Shown here: piece after piece, positions 34,941 through 43,001 of the stretch | How the letters are laid out: every line of letters starts with the position of its first letter | Numbering within the stretch: the first letter of the stretch is position 1 | Source: Oscillospiraceae bacterium | Lineage (GTDB): Bacteria; Bacillota; Clostridia; Oscillospirales; Ruminococcaceae | DNA: 64,000 bases | Assembly (NCBI GenBank): GCA_017415165.1 | Contig: JAFQIY010000022.1 | Location: 1 to 64,000, forward strand | Reading direction: 5' to 3' | Translations under genes and position numbers: made by a program | The notes under the pieces: model-generated | Database searches by the model: none | What the model was told of the DNA's origin: nothing | What the model saw: the letters and a program-made list of their open reading frames with translations, nothing else

Positions 34941-35540
34941 TTAGTTCTTCTTGGATACTACTGCAGCTGTACCAGCGAGAGCCATTACAACAGCCATAGC
35001 AGCGATAGGTGCATTGCCTGTTGGAGGTGCATCTGTTGTTGTAGCTTCTGTTGTTTCAGCAGCACCGCCGCCGAGACCGGAAACTGTGAATGTAACCTTA
35101 ACAGAAGAACTGATTGGTGTAGCCTGGTTTACAGGAGGGTTATCCTTTGTAAGACCATACTGGTTGTAGATTTCAATTCTGTAGTTGCCCTTTTCTTCGA
35201 TATCGCCGTACTGAATACCAGCAGCGTCAAAAGAAATTTCAGCGCCGTCAACTTCTACCTTGTCGAGAACAGCTGTAGCGTCAGGGTTGCCAGCGTACAT
35301 ACCTGTGATATCAACTACAAATACGCCGAAATCGCAAGCACCTGCAACGAGTGTGGATTCGATTGTGTACTGACCGTCGCCTGTAACTGTTGTGGATGCT
35401 TCCCAGTCCTGAGCAGCCCAAGCTGTATCAGCAAAACCGAGAACAGCCTGATATTCGTCAGCAGCGAATGCGTTAACAACCATTGTGGAAACAGCAACAG
35501 CTGCAGCTGCGATAGCAGCAATAATCTTCTTGAGCTTCAT
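34941..35540 (-). CDS. Secreted anchored protein, array member 3
   Basis: 199 residues: signal peptide (about 1-26, NAFA), a ~130-residue beta domain that begins YQAVLGFADTAWAAQDWEAS and contains GDGQYTIEST, KVEVDGAEISFDAAG and KVTFTVSGLGGG, a Thr-rich spacer, then PPTGNAPIAAMAVVMALAG and SKKN. Its opening and the GDGQYT element are shared in spirit with member 5 (YLADETWSSQ, GDGTYTTSVEF), so these two domains are probably homologous. Confidence 0.8.
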   Translation of the reverse strand: MKLKKIIAAIAAAAVAVSTMVVNAFAADEYQAVLGFADTAWAAQDWEASTTVTGDGQYTIESTLVAGACDFGVFVVDITGMYAGNPDATAVLDKVEVDGAEISFDAAGIQYGDIEEKGNYRIEIYNQYGLTKDNPPVNQATPISSSVKVTFTVSGLGGGAAETTEATTTDAPPTGNAPIAAMAVVMALAGTAAVVSKKN

Positions 35541-35592
35541 AATAAATTCCTCCAATTTTCTTTTATTCTCTTATCAGCATAAGATTATAAAA

Positions 35593-35659
35593 ACATTATA
35601 CACCATTTTATCAAAAAAATCTATATTAATTTTGTATCAAATAATAACGTTTACATTGT
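35593..35659 (-). promoter_or_regulatory. Conserved upstream segment, gene 3
   Basis: 67 bases identical at 63 positions to 36390-36456. On the minus strand it contains TATAAT (35595-35600) about 55 bases before the start of array member 3 and a conserved TTTGATACAAAAT block upstream; the -35 is weak. It is a duplicated promoter and possibly a shared operator. Confidence 0.7.
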
Positions 35660-35667
35660 AAATATTA

Positions 35668-35698
35668 ACAAAACCCCGCCATTGTCGACGGGGTTTGT
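35668..35698 (-). terminator. Terminator of surface-protein gene 4
   Basis: Minus strand AAACCCCGTC ... GGCGGGGTTT with a TTGTT tail. Confidence 0.8.
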
Positions 35699-35704
35699 TT
35701 GCTA

Positions 35705-36340
35705 TTACTTATTCTTCTTTGCAGCAACAGCAGTTGCGGCAGCAAGTGCCATTACAACAGCCATAGCAGCAACAGGAGCATTGCCTGTTTCAGGAGCAGT
35801 TGTTGTTTCAGCAGCTTCTGTTGCTTCAGCAGCTGCATCACCGAATGATACGGAGAAGTTTACTTCAAATGTATCAACAGGTGAACCGAAGGAATAGCTG
35901 TCGCCTTCCTCAGACATAGGGCAGTCGCCTGCTTCAACAAATGTTTCAGCCCAGCCATTAATCATACATACGTCAATAACGCCGCTGTCAGGGTTTACAA
36001 GCTCATACTCTGTTTTTGTAGGAGTAAGTGTTTTACCGTTTGCTGTAATTGAGTTGATTGTTACTGTACCGCCGTTGAATGCTTCTGGAGCAGCACCGCC
36101 TGTAACATCCTTGATGTAAAGGGTGATATAAAGGTTTTCGCCGCCTGCATTAAGGCTTACGCTGTAGTCGCCTCCGTCAGTGCTGATGTCAAAAGCATCG
36201 GACTCATAAAGTGTCCACGACTCTGTATTCTGTGAATAGAGCTTGCAGCTGACTGTTTCAGCAGCAAATGCGTTGACAGCCATTGCGGAAACGGCAACAG
36301 CCGCAGCTGCTACTGCAGCAATAATCTTTTTAAGCTTCAT
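35705..36340 (-). CDS. Secreted anchored protein, array member 4
   Basis: 211 residues: signal peptide (about 1-26, NAFA), beta domain (WTLYESDAFDISTDGGDYSVSL, ENLYITLYIKDVTGG, VDTFEVNFSVSFGDA), spacer of Ala/Thr/Glu, then APETGNAPVAAMAVVMALA and AKKNK. The APETG is close to a classical xPxTG sorting motif. Its upstream segment duplicates that of member 3. Confidence 0.8.
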   Translation of the reverse strand: MKLKKIIAAVAAAAVAVSAMAVNAFAAETVSCKLYSQNTESWTLYESDAFDISTDGGDYSVSLNAGGENLYITLYIKDVTGGAAPEAFNGGTVTINSITANGKTLTPTKTEYELVNPDSGVIDVCMINGWAETFVEAGDCPMSEEGDSYSFGSPVDTFEVNFSVSFGDAAAEATEAAETTTAPETGNAPVAAMAVVMALAAATAVAAKKNK

Positions 36341-36389
36341 AATAAATTCCTCCAAAATCAATTGTATCCTACCCATAGTAAGATTGTAA

Positions 36390-36456
36390 ACATTATACAT
36401 CATTTTATTGAAAAAATCTATATTGATTTTGTATCAAATAATAACGTTTACATTGT
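36390..36456 (-). promoter_or_regulatory. Conserved upstream segment, gene 4
   Basis: Second copy of the 67-base segment at 35593-35659, with TATAAT on the minus strand at 36392-36397. The shared TTTGATACAAAAT block suggests common control of array members 3 and 4. Confidence 0.7.
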
Positions 36457-36470
36457 GCAAACACACAAAT

Positions 36471-36505
36471 AAAACGCCCTTTGCTTTTGGTGCAAAGAGC
36501 GTTTT
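36471..36505 (-). terminator. Terminator of surface-protein gene 5
   Basis: Stem aaaacgc-ctttgc / gcaaag-gcgtttt around a ttttggt loop, T-run on the minus strand. Confidence 0.82.
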
Positions 36506-36509
36506 CAGC

Positions 36510-37316
36510 TTATTTCTTTTTTGTCATAAAAGCAATCAGACCTGCAAGTGCTGTTACTGCTGCTATAGGTGAAATCGGGGCGTTGCCTGTATCGGGGATA
36601 TCGGTTTTATCGCCTGCGGAAGTGTTTCCCTCAACAGGAATTTCCTCAGCTGCACCTTCCGTCTGTTGATTTTCAGTATCAGGGGTGACATTGTCCTCCT
36701 CAGGAGTCTGTTCATCGGGAACAGCAGGTGTATCAGCCTCCTCAGGTGTATCAGAGGTGATATTTTCGTTTGTAATGCCTGTGCCCTTAATTTCAAAGGT
36801 TACCTCAACGGACTTTATACCTGACGTCCAATCAGACTTGTACACATAATTCTCGCTTGCGTCAACAAGGGGATTAAGTATATTTATTTTCATAAAGCCG
36901 CCGTCATTTATGTCGCTTACCGAAGTGTTTCCCTGCACCTCGCTGCCGTCCGCCCTGACGCAGACAATACTCATTTCGGCATCGGGATAAGCGGCAAATT
37001 TGCTGTTTGCTCCGCTGCCTGTTCCAGCGATATCTGAGCTGAGACAGAAAACGTGACCGTAGCTCATTTTCTCCGAAAACTCGACAGAGGTTGTATATGT
37101 ACCGTCCCCGGTAATTTCGGCAGGAGTAAGCGAAGCTATTCCTATTGTATTTTCATCGTCAAGTCCGCCGCCCCAATAAACCTGACTGCTCCAGGTTTCG
37201 TCGGCAAGATAAATTGCTGCTGAGCCTATTACTGTATCGGCGGAAACTGTTACTGTTGTCACAGCTGCAAAGACAGCCGCTGCTGCAGCTGCTGAAAGAA
37301 TTTTCCTGAAATTCAT
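36510..37316 (-). CDS. Secreted anchored protein, array member 5, IPDTG motif
   Basis: 268 residues: signal peptide (about 1-26, VSA), beta domain starting IYLADETWSSQVYWGGG with GDGTYTTSVEF and VEVTFEIKGTG, a Pro/Glu/Thr-rich spacer (DTPEEADTPAVPDEQTPEEDN), then IPDTGNAPISPIAAVTALAG and TKKK. The IPDTG is the clearest LPxTG-like sorting signal in the array, supporting a sortase reading for the others. AGGAG ribosome site. Homologous to member 3 by domain layout. Confidence 0.82.
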   Translation of the reverse strand: MNFRKILSAAAAAAVFAAVTTVTVSADTVIGSAAIYLADETWSSQVYWGGGLDDENTIGIASLTPAEITGDGTYTTSVEFSEKMSYGHVFCLSSDIAGTGSGANSKFAAYPDAEMSIVCVRADGSEVQGNTSVSDINDGGFMKINILNPLVDASENYVYKSDWTSGIKSVEVTFEIKGTGITNENITSDTPEEADTPAVPDEQTPEEDNVTPDTENQQTEGAAEEIPVEGNTSAGDKTDIPDTGNAPISPIAAVTALAGLIAFMTKKK

Positions 37317-37441
37317 AGTAAACTCTCCTATTGCGGAAAAATCCGTATAAACACTTATACATTTTAATTATACCTTATACAAATTCAAAAGTCTATACTG
37401 ATTTTTAACAAATAAATCCATTCCCATTATACAGCTCAGAC

Positions 37442-37478
37442 AAAAAATAAGCTCCGCCTTATTCAGACGGAGCTTATT
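37442..37478 (-). terminator. Terminator of surface-protein gene 6
   Basis: Stem aataagctccg / cggagcttatt with a short internal mismatch, followed by TTTTTT on the minus strand. Confidence 0.85.
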
Positions 37479-37492
37479 CAAGCAAATATTAA

Positions 37493-37810
37493 TTACTTAG
37501 CCTTCTTTGCAACAACTGCAGCAGCAGCGAGTGCAACAGGAATTACAGCGAGAGCAACTGCGGAGTTACCTGTTGTTGGGTTTGAAACCTCAACCTCTTC
37601 AGTAACTTCTTCCTCAGTAACTTCTTCTTCGTCGATTTCTTCTTCAACGATTTCTTCTTCAGTTACTTCTTCTTCCTCAACGATTTCTTCTGTAACAACT
37701 TCTTCATCGAGAACTTCGTCATCAGCTTCAGCTTCAGCAGCGAATGCTGTTGTAGCAACCATAGATGTAACTACAGCACAAGCAGCGAGAGCAGCAAGAA
37801 TCTTCTTCAT
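37493..37810 (-). CDS. Acidic stalk-only anchored protein, array member 6
   Basis: 105 residues: signal peptide (about 1-24), then ~45 residues built of Glu/Val/Thr repeats (EEVVTEEIVEEEEVTEEE), then NPTTGNSAVALAVIPVALAA and KKAK. There is no globular domain at all. It looks like a bare anchored polyanionic stalk. The anchor NPTTG resembles NPxTG sorting signals. It has its own promoter and terminator. Role unknown: a spacer, a charge shield or a metal-binding coat. Confidence 0.8.
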   Translation of the reverse strand: MKKILAALAACAVVTSMVATTAFAAEAEADDEVLDEEVVTEEIVEEEEVTEEEIVEEEIDEEEVTEEEVTEEVEVSNPTTGNSAVALAVIPVALAAAAVVAKKAK

Positions 37811-37865
37811 ATTAGTTTCCTCCTAATTAAATAGTATACATATAGTTTGTCTTAACTATGTTGTA

Positions 37866-37894
37866 ATTATAACACAATAAAGCCTTAAATCCAA
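37866..37894 (-). promoter_or_regulatory. Promoter of array member 6
   Basis: Minus strand TTGGAT, 17-base spacer, TATAAT, about 55 bases before the start. The rest of the 269-base gap to rplQ contains only the rplQ terminator and AT-rich sequence. Confidence 0.8.
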
Positions 37895-38040
37895 TTGCTG
37901 AATTCACAATTTTTCTTATCAATATTGCGACGCATTTGTTTGTTATCTACAAAATCGAAGAAATTTTTCACTCCAAAATGAAAATTTGGTTACATTTTTT
38001 GTTACTTTTTCCCTTTGCAGATAACCTGCACCTTAATATA

Positions 38041-38069
38041 GAAAAAGGGGATTCCGAATGGAATCCCCT
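38041..38069 (-). terminator. Terminator of the ribosomal superoperon
   Basis: Perfect 10-bp stem aggggattcc / ggaatcccct with a gaat loop and T-run on the minus strand, just after rplQ. Confidence 0.9.
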
Positions 38070-38079
38070 GAAAAACCAA

Positions 38080-38424
38080 TTAGTCAACCAGTGAAATGAT
38101 AGCCATTTCAGCTGCGTCACCGCGTCTTGGTCCGATCTTGATGATTCTTGTGTAACCGCCGTTTCTGTCAGCGTACTTTGGTGCGATTTCATCAAAAAGC
38201 TTCTTTACAACGTCTTCCTTAGTAACGTATGCAAGAACCTGACGCTTGGAGTGAAGATCGTTTGTCTTAGCTGTTGTAATCATCTTTTCAGCCATAGAAC
38301 GAACTTCTTTAGCTCTGGTTACTGTTGTTTCGATTTTGCCGTTTTCAAGCAGATATGTTACCATAGCTCTGAGCATAGCCTTTCTATGGTCGCTTGTGCG
38401 GCCCAGTTTTCTGGTTCCCGGCAT
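38080..38424 (-). CDS. rplQ: Ribosomal protein L17
   Basis: 114 residues, full bacterial L17 ([21 protein letters not shown] at the N-terminus). It sits at the tunnel exit side of the 50S subunit. Last gene of the S10-spc-alpha cluster, 28 bases after rpoA. Confidence 0.97.
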   Translation of the reverse strand: MPGTRKLGRTSDHRKAMLRAMVTYLLENGKIETTVTRAKEVRSMAEKMITTAKTNDLHSKRQVLAYVTKEDVVKKLFDEIAPKYADRNGGYTRIIKIGPRRGDAAEMAIISLVD

Positions 38425-38452
38425 TTATATTCACTCCTTACCTATCAATGTG

Positions 38453-39406
38453 TTATTCCTCTTCAGAGCTAAGGTCAAAGCCCAGTGACTGGAGCTTCTC
38501 CTTAACCTCGTCGAAGGATTTCTTACCGAGGTTTCTTACCTTCATCATTTCCTCTTCGGACTTGTTGATGAGGTCGTCAACCGTATTAATTCCAGCTCTC
38601 TTCAAACAGTTGAAGGAACGTACTGACAAGTCAAGTTCCTCAATGGTCATCTCAAGGATTTTTTCCTTACCCTTGTCGTCCTTTTCAATCATAATTTCTG
38701 TGATTGCGGACTCGTCTGAAAGCTCTGTGAAAGGCTTCAGATGCTCAATGAGGAGATTGGCTGCCTGTGAAACTGCTTCCTTAGCGGAAACTACGCCGTC
38801 AGTCCATACTTCAAGAACGAGCTTGTCGTAGTCTGTTACCTGACCAAGACGTGTATCCTCTACAGTGTAGTTCACCTTCAGTACAGGGGTATATATGGAG
38901 TCAACCGCGATTACGTCGATACCGAAGTTGAAAAGCTGCTTATTCTTTTCGGCAGGAACATATCCGCGTCCCTTGTCGATAGTGATTTCCATATAAAGCT
39001 TAGCGTCCTTGCCGAGAGTAGCAATATGCATTTCCGGAACAAGAATATCCACTTCGGAGTCGGTTTTAATGTCACCCGCAGTAACTTCGCACTCATCTTC
39101 CGCTTCGATATAAACTGTCTTAGGACCCTCGCCGTGAAGCTTTGCGATAAGACCCTTGAGGTTCAGGACGATTTCAGTTACGTCCTCCTTAACGCCCGGT
39201 ACTGTAGACATTTCGTGACGTACGCCGTCAATCTTTACAGATGTTACAGCCACGCCCGGAAGTGATGAGAGCAGAACACGTCTCAGGCTGTTGCCGAGAG
39301 TGTGTCCGTATCCACGCTCAAGCGGAGCAACAGTAAATTTGCCGTAGGTTCCGTTGCTTTTAAGTTCGACGGTTTCAATTTCCGCCTTCTGAATTGGTTC
39401 AAGCAT
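38453..39406 (-). CDS. rpoA: RNA polymerase alpha subunit
   Basis: 317 residues: N-terminal dimerisation domain ([20 protein letters not shown]) and C-terminal DNA- and activator-binding domain ([20 protein letters not shown]). Assembles the RNA polymerase core. Normal length; standard position between rpsD and rplQ. Confidence 0.98.
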   Translation of the reverse strand: MLEPIQKAEIETVELKSNGTYGKFTVAPLERGYGHTLGNSLRRVLLSSLPGVAVTSVKIDGVRHEMSTVPGVKEDVTEIVLNLKGLIAKLHGEGPKTVYIEAEDECEVTAGDIKTDSEVDILVPEMHIATLGKDAKLYMEITIDKGRGYVPAEKNKQLFNFGIDVIAVDSIYTPVLKVNYTVEDTRLGQVTDYDKLVLEVWTDGVVSAKEAVSQAANLLIEHLKPFTELSDESAITEIMIEKDDKGKEKILEMTIEELDLSVRSFNCLKRAGINTVDDLINKSEEEMMKVRNLGKKSFDEVKEKLQSLGFDLSSEEE

Positions 39407-39451
39407 GATAAAACCCTCCTATTTCGAATTGCGGATAACGTATTCTGCCTA

Positions 39452-40048
39452 TTACTTGGAGTACAGCTCGACAATAAGGTGTGTCTGTGTCTCGTAGTCA
39501 AGGTCTTCAACACTTGGCATACGAACAACCTTTGCAGCAAAGTTTGCCTTGTCAGCTTCAAGCCAGAGAGGAACTACTCTGCCGGATGTCTGTTCAACAG
39601 TTTCCTTGAACTTGTCATAGCTGCGGCTCTTTTCGCAAAGTGCGATTACGTCGCCAACCTTAACGCGATAGGATGGAATGTCAACTCTTTCGCCGTTTAC
39701 AGTAAAGTGACCGTGGGAAACGAGCTGTCTTGCTTCTCTTCTTGTGAGAGCCATACCCATTCTGAATGCGATGTTATCAAGTCTGGATTCGAGGATTGTG
39801 ATAAGGTTATCACCGGCCTTGCCTTCCATCTTTTCAGCAATCTCAAAGTAGTGGTAGAAAGGCTTTTCAAGAACACCGTAGATGAACTTGAGCTTCTGCT
39901 TTTCCTTGAGCTGCATACCATATTCAGAAACCTTCTTCTTGTTGTTACCGCCCGGGTTTCTGTTGGATTCCTTAGCGATACCCATTACCATAGGGCTGAT
40001 ACCGAGGTATCTGCATCTCTTAAGAATTGGTTCTTTATTTAATGCCAT
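39452..40048 (-). CDS. rpsD: Ribosomal protein S4
   Basis: 198 residues with the S4 RNA-binding domain (RLDNIAFRMGMALTRREARQLV). The N-terminus has a single Cys (KRCRYLG), so this is a zinc-free form lacking the four-Cys knuckle. It binds 16S rRNA early in 30S assembly and often represses the alpha operon. Confidence 0.97.
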   Translation of the reverse strand: MALNKEPILKRCRYLGISPMVMGIAKESNRNPGGNNKKKVSEYGMQLKEKQKLKFIYGVLEKPFYHYFEIAEKMEGKAGDNLITILESRLDNIAFRMGMALTRREARQLVSHGHFTVNGERVDIPSYRVKVGDVIALCEKSRSYDKFKETVEQTSGRVVPLWLEADKANFAAKVVRMPSVEDLDYETQTHLIVELYSK

Positions 40049-40069
40049 TACAAATACACCTCCAATAGA

Positions 40070-40471
40070 TTAGACGCGGCGTCTCTTAGGCGGACGGCAT
40101 CCATTGTGTGGGATAGGAGTAACGTCCTTGATGAGCTTAACTTCGAGACCAACTGTCTGGAGTGCTCTGATTGCAGCTTCACGACCAGCGCCAGGACCCT
40201 TAACGTAAACCTCAACAGTCTTGAGGCCGTGTTCCATAGCAGCCTTTGCAGCTGTTTCAGCAGCTGTCTGAGCAGCAAACGGTGTAGACTTCTTGGAGCC
40301 TCTGAAACCGAGTCCGCCAGCGGAAGCCCAGGAAATTGCGTTACCCTGAATATCAGTGATAGTTACGATTGTGTTGTTGAAAGTGGACTGGATATGAACA
40401 GCGCCATTTTCAATGTTCTTACGTTCACGACGACGTCTAACAACGGTCTTCTTACCCTTAACCTGTGCCAT
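40070..40471 (-). CDS. rpsK: Ribosomal protein S11
   Basis: 133 residues, with [23 protein letters not shown] and the C-terminal [15 protein letters not shown]. 30S platform protein. 22 bases before rpsD. Confidence 0.97.
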   Translation of the reverse strand: MAQVKGKKTVVRRRRERKNIENGAVHIQSTFNNTIVTITDIQGNAISWASAGGLGFRGSKKSTPFAAQTAAETAAKAAMEHGLKTVEVYVKGPGAGREAAIRALQTVGLEVKLIKDVTPIPHNGCRPPKRRRV

Positions 40472-40486
40472 TGTTCATTTCCCTCC

Positions 40487-40855
40487 TTACTTCTTCTTAT
40501 TAGCGATTGTCTTAACAGGACCCTTACGAGTTCTTGCGTTTGTCTTAGTTCTCTGACCTCTTACCGGGAGACCCTTTCTGTGACGAACGCCTCTGTAACA
40601 ACCGATTTCAACCAGTCTCTTGATGTTGAGTGCAACGTGTCTTCTGAGGTCACCCTCTACTTCAAAGTTGTGGTCAATGTAATCACGGAGCTTAGCTACA
40701 TCATCATCGGAGAGGTCCTTAACTCTGATATCAGGGTTAACACCTGTGTTTGCGAGGATGATTTCAGCAGATTTACGACCGATACCGTAGATGTAAGTGA
40801 GACCGATTTCGACTCTCTTATTCTTAGGAAGGTCAACGCCTGCAATACGTGCCAT
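40487..40855 (-). CDS. rpsM: Ribosomal protein S13
   Basis: 122 residues with [20 protein letters not shown] and the basic tail [15 protein letters not shown]. Head of the 30S, contacts P-site tRNA. Confidence 0.97.
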   Translation of the reverse strand: MARIAGVDLPKNKRVEIGLTYIYGIGRKSAEIILANTGVNPDIRVKDLSDDDVAKLRDYIDHNFEVEGDLRRHVALNIKRLVEIGCYRGVRHRKGLPVRGQRTKTNARTRKGPVKTIANKKK

Positions 40856-40899
40856 TTACAATACACCTCCATATTGGATTTGAATACGAATTTTGTTTA

Positions 40900-41013
40900 T
40901 CAGCCCTGACGCTGCTTGTGCTTAGGGTTTTCGCAGATAATCATAATCTTGCCTTTTCTTTTGATAACCTTGCATTTTTCGCAGATAGGCTTAACTGAAG
41001 GTCTAACTTTCAT
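40900..41013 (-). CDS. rpmJ: Ribosomal protein L36
   Basis: 37 residues ([20 protein letters not shown]...). Zinc ligands C11, C14, C27 and H32 are all present, so it is the zinc-binding form. Its short frame makes it easy to miss. In the usual infA-rpmJ-rpsM order. Confidence 0.95.
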   Translation of the reverse strand: MKVRPSVKPICEKCKVIKRKGKIMIICENPKHKQRQG

Positions 41014-41046
41014 TAAAATTACCGCCTTTCTGATTGAATAACTTTA

Positions 41047-41265
41047 TTACTTCGCTCTCCAAGTAATTCTGCCCTTTGTGAGGTCATATGGTGACATCTC
41101 AACTGTTACCTTATCGCCCGGAACTATTCTGATATAGTTCATTCTGAGCTTACCGGAAACGTGAGCAAGAATTTTGTGTCCGTTTGCAAGTTCAACCTGG
41201 AACATTGCATTAGGCAGAGCTTCTATGACTGTACCCTCAATCTCAATAACATCTTCCTTAGACAA
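41047..41265 (-). CDS. infA: Translation initiation factor IF-1
   Basis: 72 residues, OB fold ([40 protein letters not shown]). Binds the 30S A site during initiation. Confidence 0.97.
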   Translation of the reverse strand: MSKEDVIEIEGTVIEALPNAMFQVELANGHKILAHVSGKLRMNYIRIVPGDKVTVEMSPYDLTKGRITWRAK

Positions 41266-41303
41266 GTAAATGCCTCCTTTGGATATTTCGATTTCGGCAG
41301 GAC

Positions 41304-41546
41304 TTACTCATTTCCCGTGTATTCACGCAGGAAGCTTCTCAGTCCTTTGTCTGTCAGATTGTCAAGCTGTATTTCAGCTTTGGTGAAAGCAACGTGCCTG
41401 ATATTCTTCTTTTTCGGGGCACTGAGCTTACGCTCCTTGCCGTCCGCAAGATAGACAAAGCCGTCCTTTACGGAAGTAACCGCCATAAAGCGACCTTCCT
41501 CTCTTCCAGCCTTAGCCCTGACAATCATTCCGGGTTTTGCCTCCAC
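41304..41546 (-). CDS. KOW-domain RNA-binding protein
   Basis: 80 residues beginning [20 protein letters not shown], a KOW-type beta barrel similar to the start of eukaryotic-type L14e proteins; a small basic tail follows. Commonly encoded between map and infA in Firmicutes. Probably binds ribosomal RNA; exact role unproven. Confidence 0.87.
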   Translation of the reverse strand: MEAKPGMIVRAKAGREEGRFMAVTSVKDGFVYLADGKERKLSAPKKKNIRHVAFTKAEIQLDNLTDKGLRSFLREYTGNE

Positions 41547-41558
41547 AGCATACCCTCC

Positions 41559-42314
41559 TTAAATTGTGGGCTTTGTAAGAATTACAGGCCCGTCGGGTGT
41601 AACTGCGACTGAATGCTCGAAGTGAGCAGAAAGTGAGCCTGACTTGGTCAATACAGTCCAGCCGTCGGGAAGGGTTTTTACATCCTCACCTACCGCATTA
41701 ATCATCGGCTCGATAGCGATTGTCATACCTGCAACCAGTCTTGGACCGTGACCCTCTCTTCCGAAATTCGGAACTTCGGGTGACTCGTGGAGCTGTCTGC
41801 CCAGACCGTGACCGATAAACTTTCTGACAACGCCGTATCCATAAGCTTCACAGTGCTCCTGAACCGCGTGACCGATGTCACCGATTCGGTTTCCGACGAT
41901 TGCCTGTTCAATTCCCTTGTACAGACTTTCTTCGGTAACCTTGAGAAGCTGCTGTGCCTCTTGTGAAATTTTACCTACGGCAAAGGTATAAGCGGTATCT
42001 CCGTGGAAGCCGTCAATATAAGCACCCACGTCGATGCTGACAATGTCACCCTCCTGAATTCTCACCTTTTTGGAAGGAATTCCGTGGATAACCTGATTAT
42101 TGATGCTGATGCAAGCGGAAGCGGGGAAGCCGCCGTATCCTAAAAAGGAAGGCTTTGCACCGTTCTTGACAATGTAATCGTGGATTATCTTGTCAAGCTC
42201 AAAGGTTGTCATACCGACTTTAATTGACCTGCCGCCGAAGTGGAGTGCGTTGCCTGCAATAATGCCTGCCTTACGCATTTTCTCCAGCTCGGATTTGGAT
42301 TTAACACTAATCAT
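41559..42314 (-). CDS. map: Methionine aminopeptidase type I
   Basis: 251 residues. Removes initiator Met. Metal ligands are visible in DVGAYIDGFHGDTAYTF (two Asp), GHGLGRQLHESP (His), IEPMIN (Glu) and FEHSVAV (Glu). No N-terminal zinc finger extension. Located next to adk in the spc operon as usual. Confidence 0.97.
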   Translation of the reverse strand: MISVKSKSELEKMRKAGIIAGNALHFGGRSIKVGMTTFELDKIIHDYIVKNGAKPSFLGYGGFPASACISINNQVIHGIPSKKVRIQEGDIVSIDVGAYIDGFHGDTAYTFAVGKISQEAQQLLKVTEESLYKGIEQAIVGNRIGDIGHAVQEHCEAYGYGVVRKFIGHGLGRQLHESPEVPNFGREGHGPRLVAGMTIAIEPMINAVGEDVKTLPDGWTVLTKSGSLSAHFEHSVAVTPDGPVILTKPTI

Positions 42315-42329
42315 TTTATCACGCTTTTC

Positions 42330-42962
42330 TTATGCATTTACTGCCTTGAGAACGAGAGCGGAAGTTGCCTTGACCTCGTCCTGACCCTCAACCTTTACAA
42401 GCTTGCCTCTTTCCTCATAGAAAGCAGCGAGAGGAGCAGTCTGCTCGTGATATGTGCGGAGTCTTTCGATAACTGTTTCAGGAGCGTCGTCCTTACGCTG
42501 AACAGCATTTCCGTCGCACTTATCGCACTTGCCCTCAACCTTAGGAGGGTTGAATTCGATGTGGTAGGAAGCGCCGCACTTGTCGCAAACGCGTCTGCCT
42601 GAGAGTCTGCCCTGGATAGTTTCATCAGCAACCTCGATAGAGATTACCTTGTCGATGTTGATACCCATAGCTTCGAGAGCCTCAGCCTGTGGAACAGTTC
42701 TTGGGAAACCGTCCAGAATATAACCGTTCTTGCAGTCGTCCTCAGCAATTCTGTCCTTGAGAATACCGATTACAACTTCATCAGGAACGAGAGCACCGCT
42801 CTCCATGAAACTCTTAGCTTTAAGACCGCATTCTGTGCCGTTCTTAACAGCCTCACGCAGAATGTTTCCTGTAGAAATCTGTGGGATACCAAGCTTTTCG
42901 CTGATAACCTCAGCCTGTGTACCCTTGCCTGCGCCCGGAGCGCCTAATAAAATCAGGTTCAT
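42330..42962 (-). CDS. adk: Adenylate kinase
   Basis: 210 residues. P-loop GAPGAGKG at 7-14, DGFPRTVPQAEAL, and a long LID domain with four zinc cysteines (C126, C129, C146, C149). Interconverts ATP + AMP and 2 ADP. The start is the ATG after GGAGGATATAA; an earlier in-frame start at 42977 lies before it. Confidence 0.97.
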   Translation of the reverse strand: MNLILLGAPGAGKGTQAEVISEKLGIPQISTGNILREAVKNGTECGLKAKSFMESGALVPDEVVIGILKDRIAEDDCKNGYILDGFPRTVPQAEALEAMGINIDKVISIEVADETIQGRLSGRRVCDKCGASYHIEFNPPKVEGKCDKCDGNAVQRKDDAPETVIERLRTYHEQTAPLAAFYEERGKLVKVEGQDEVKATSALVLKAVNA

Positions 42963-43001
42963 ATTTATATCCTCCAATCAAGTTTCATTTAACGGTTAAT
43001 C

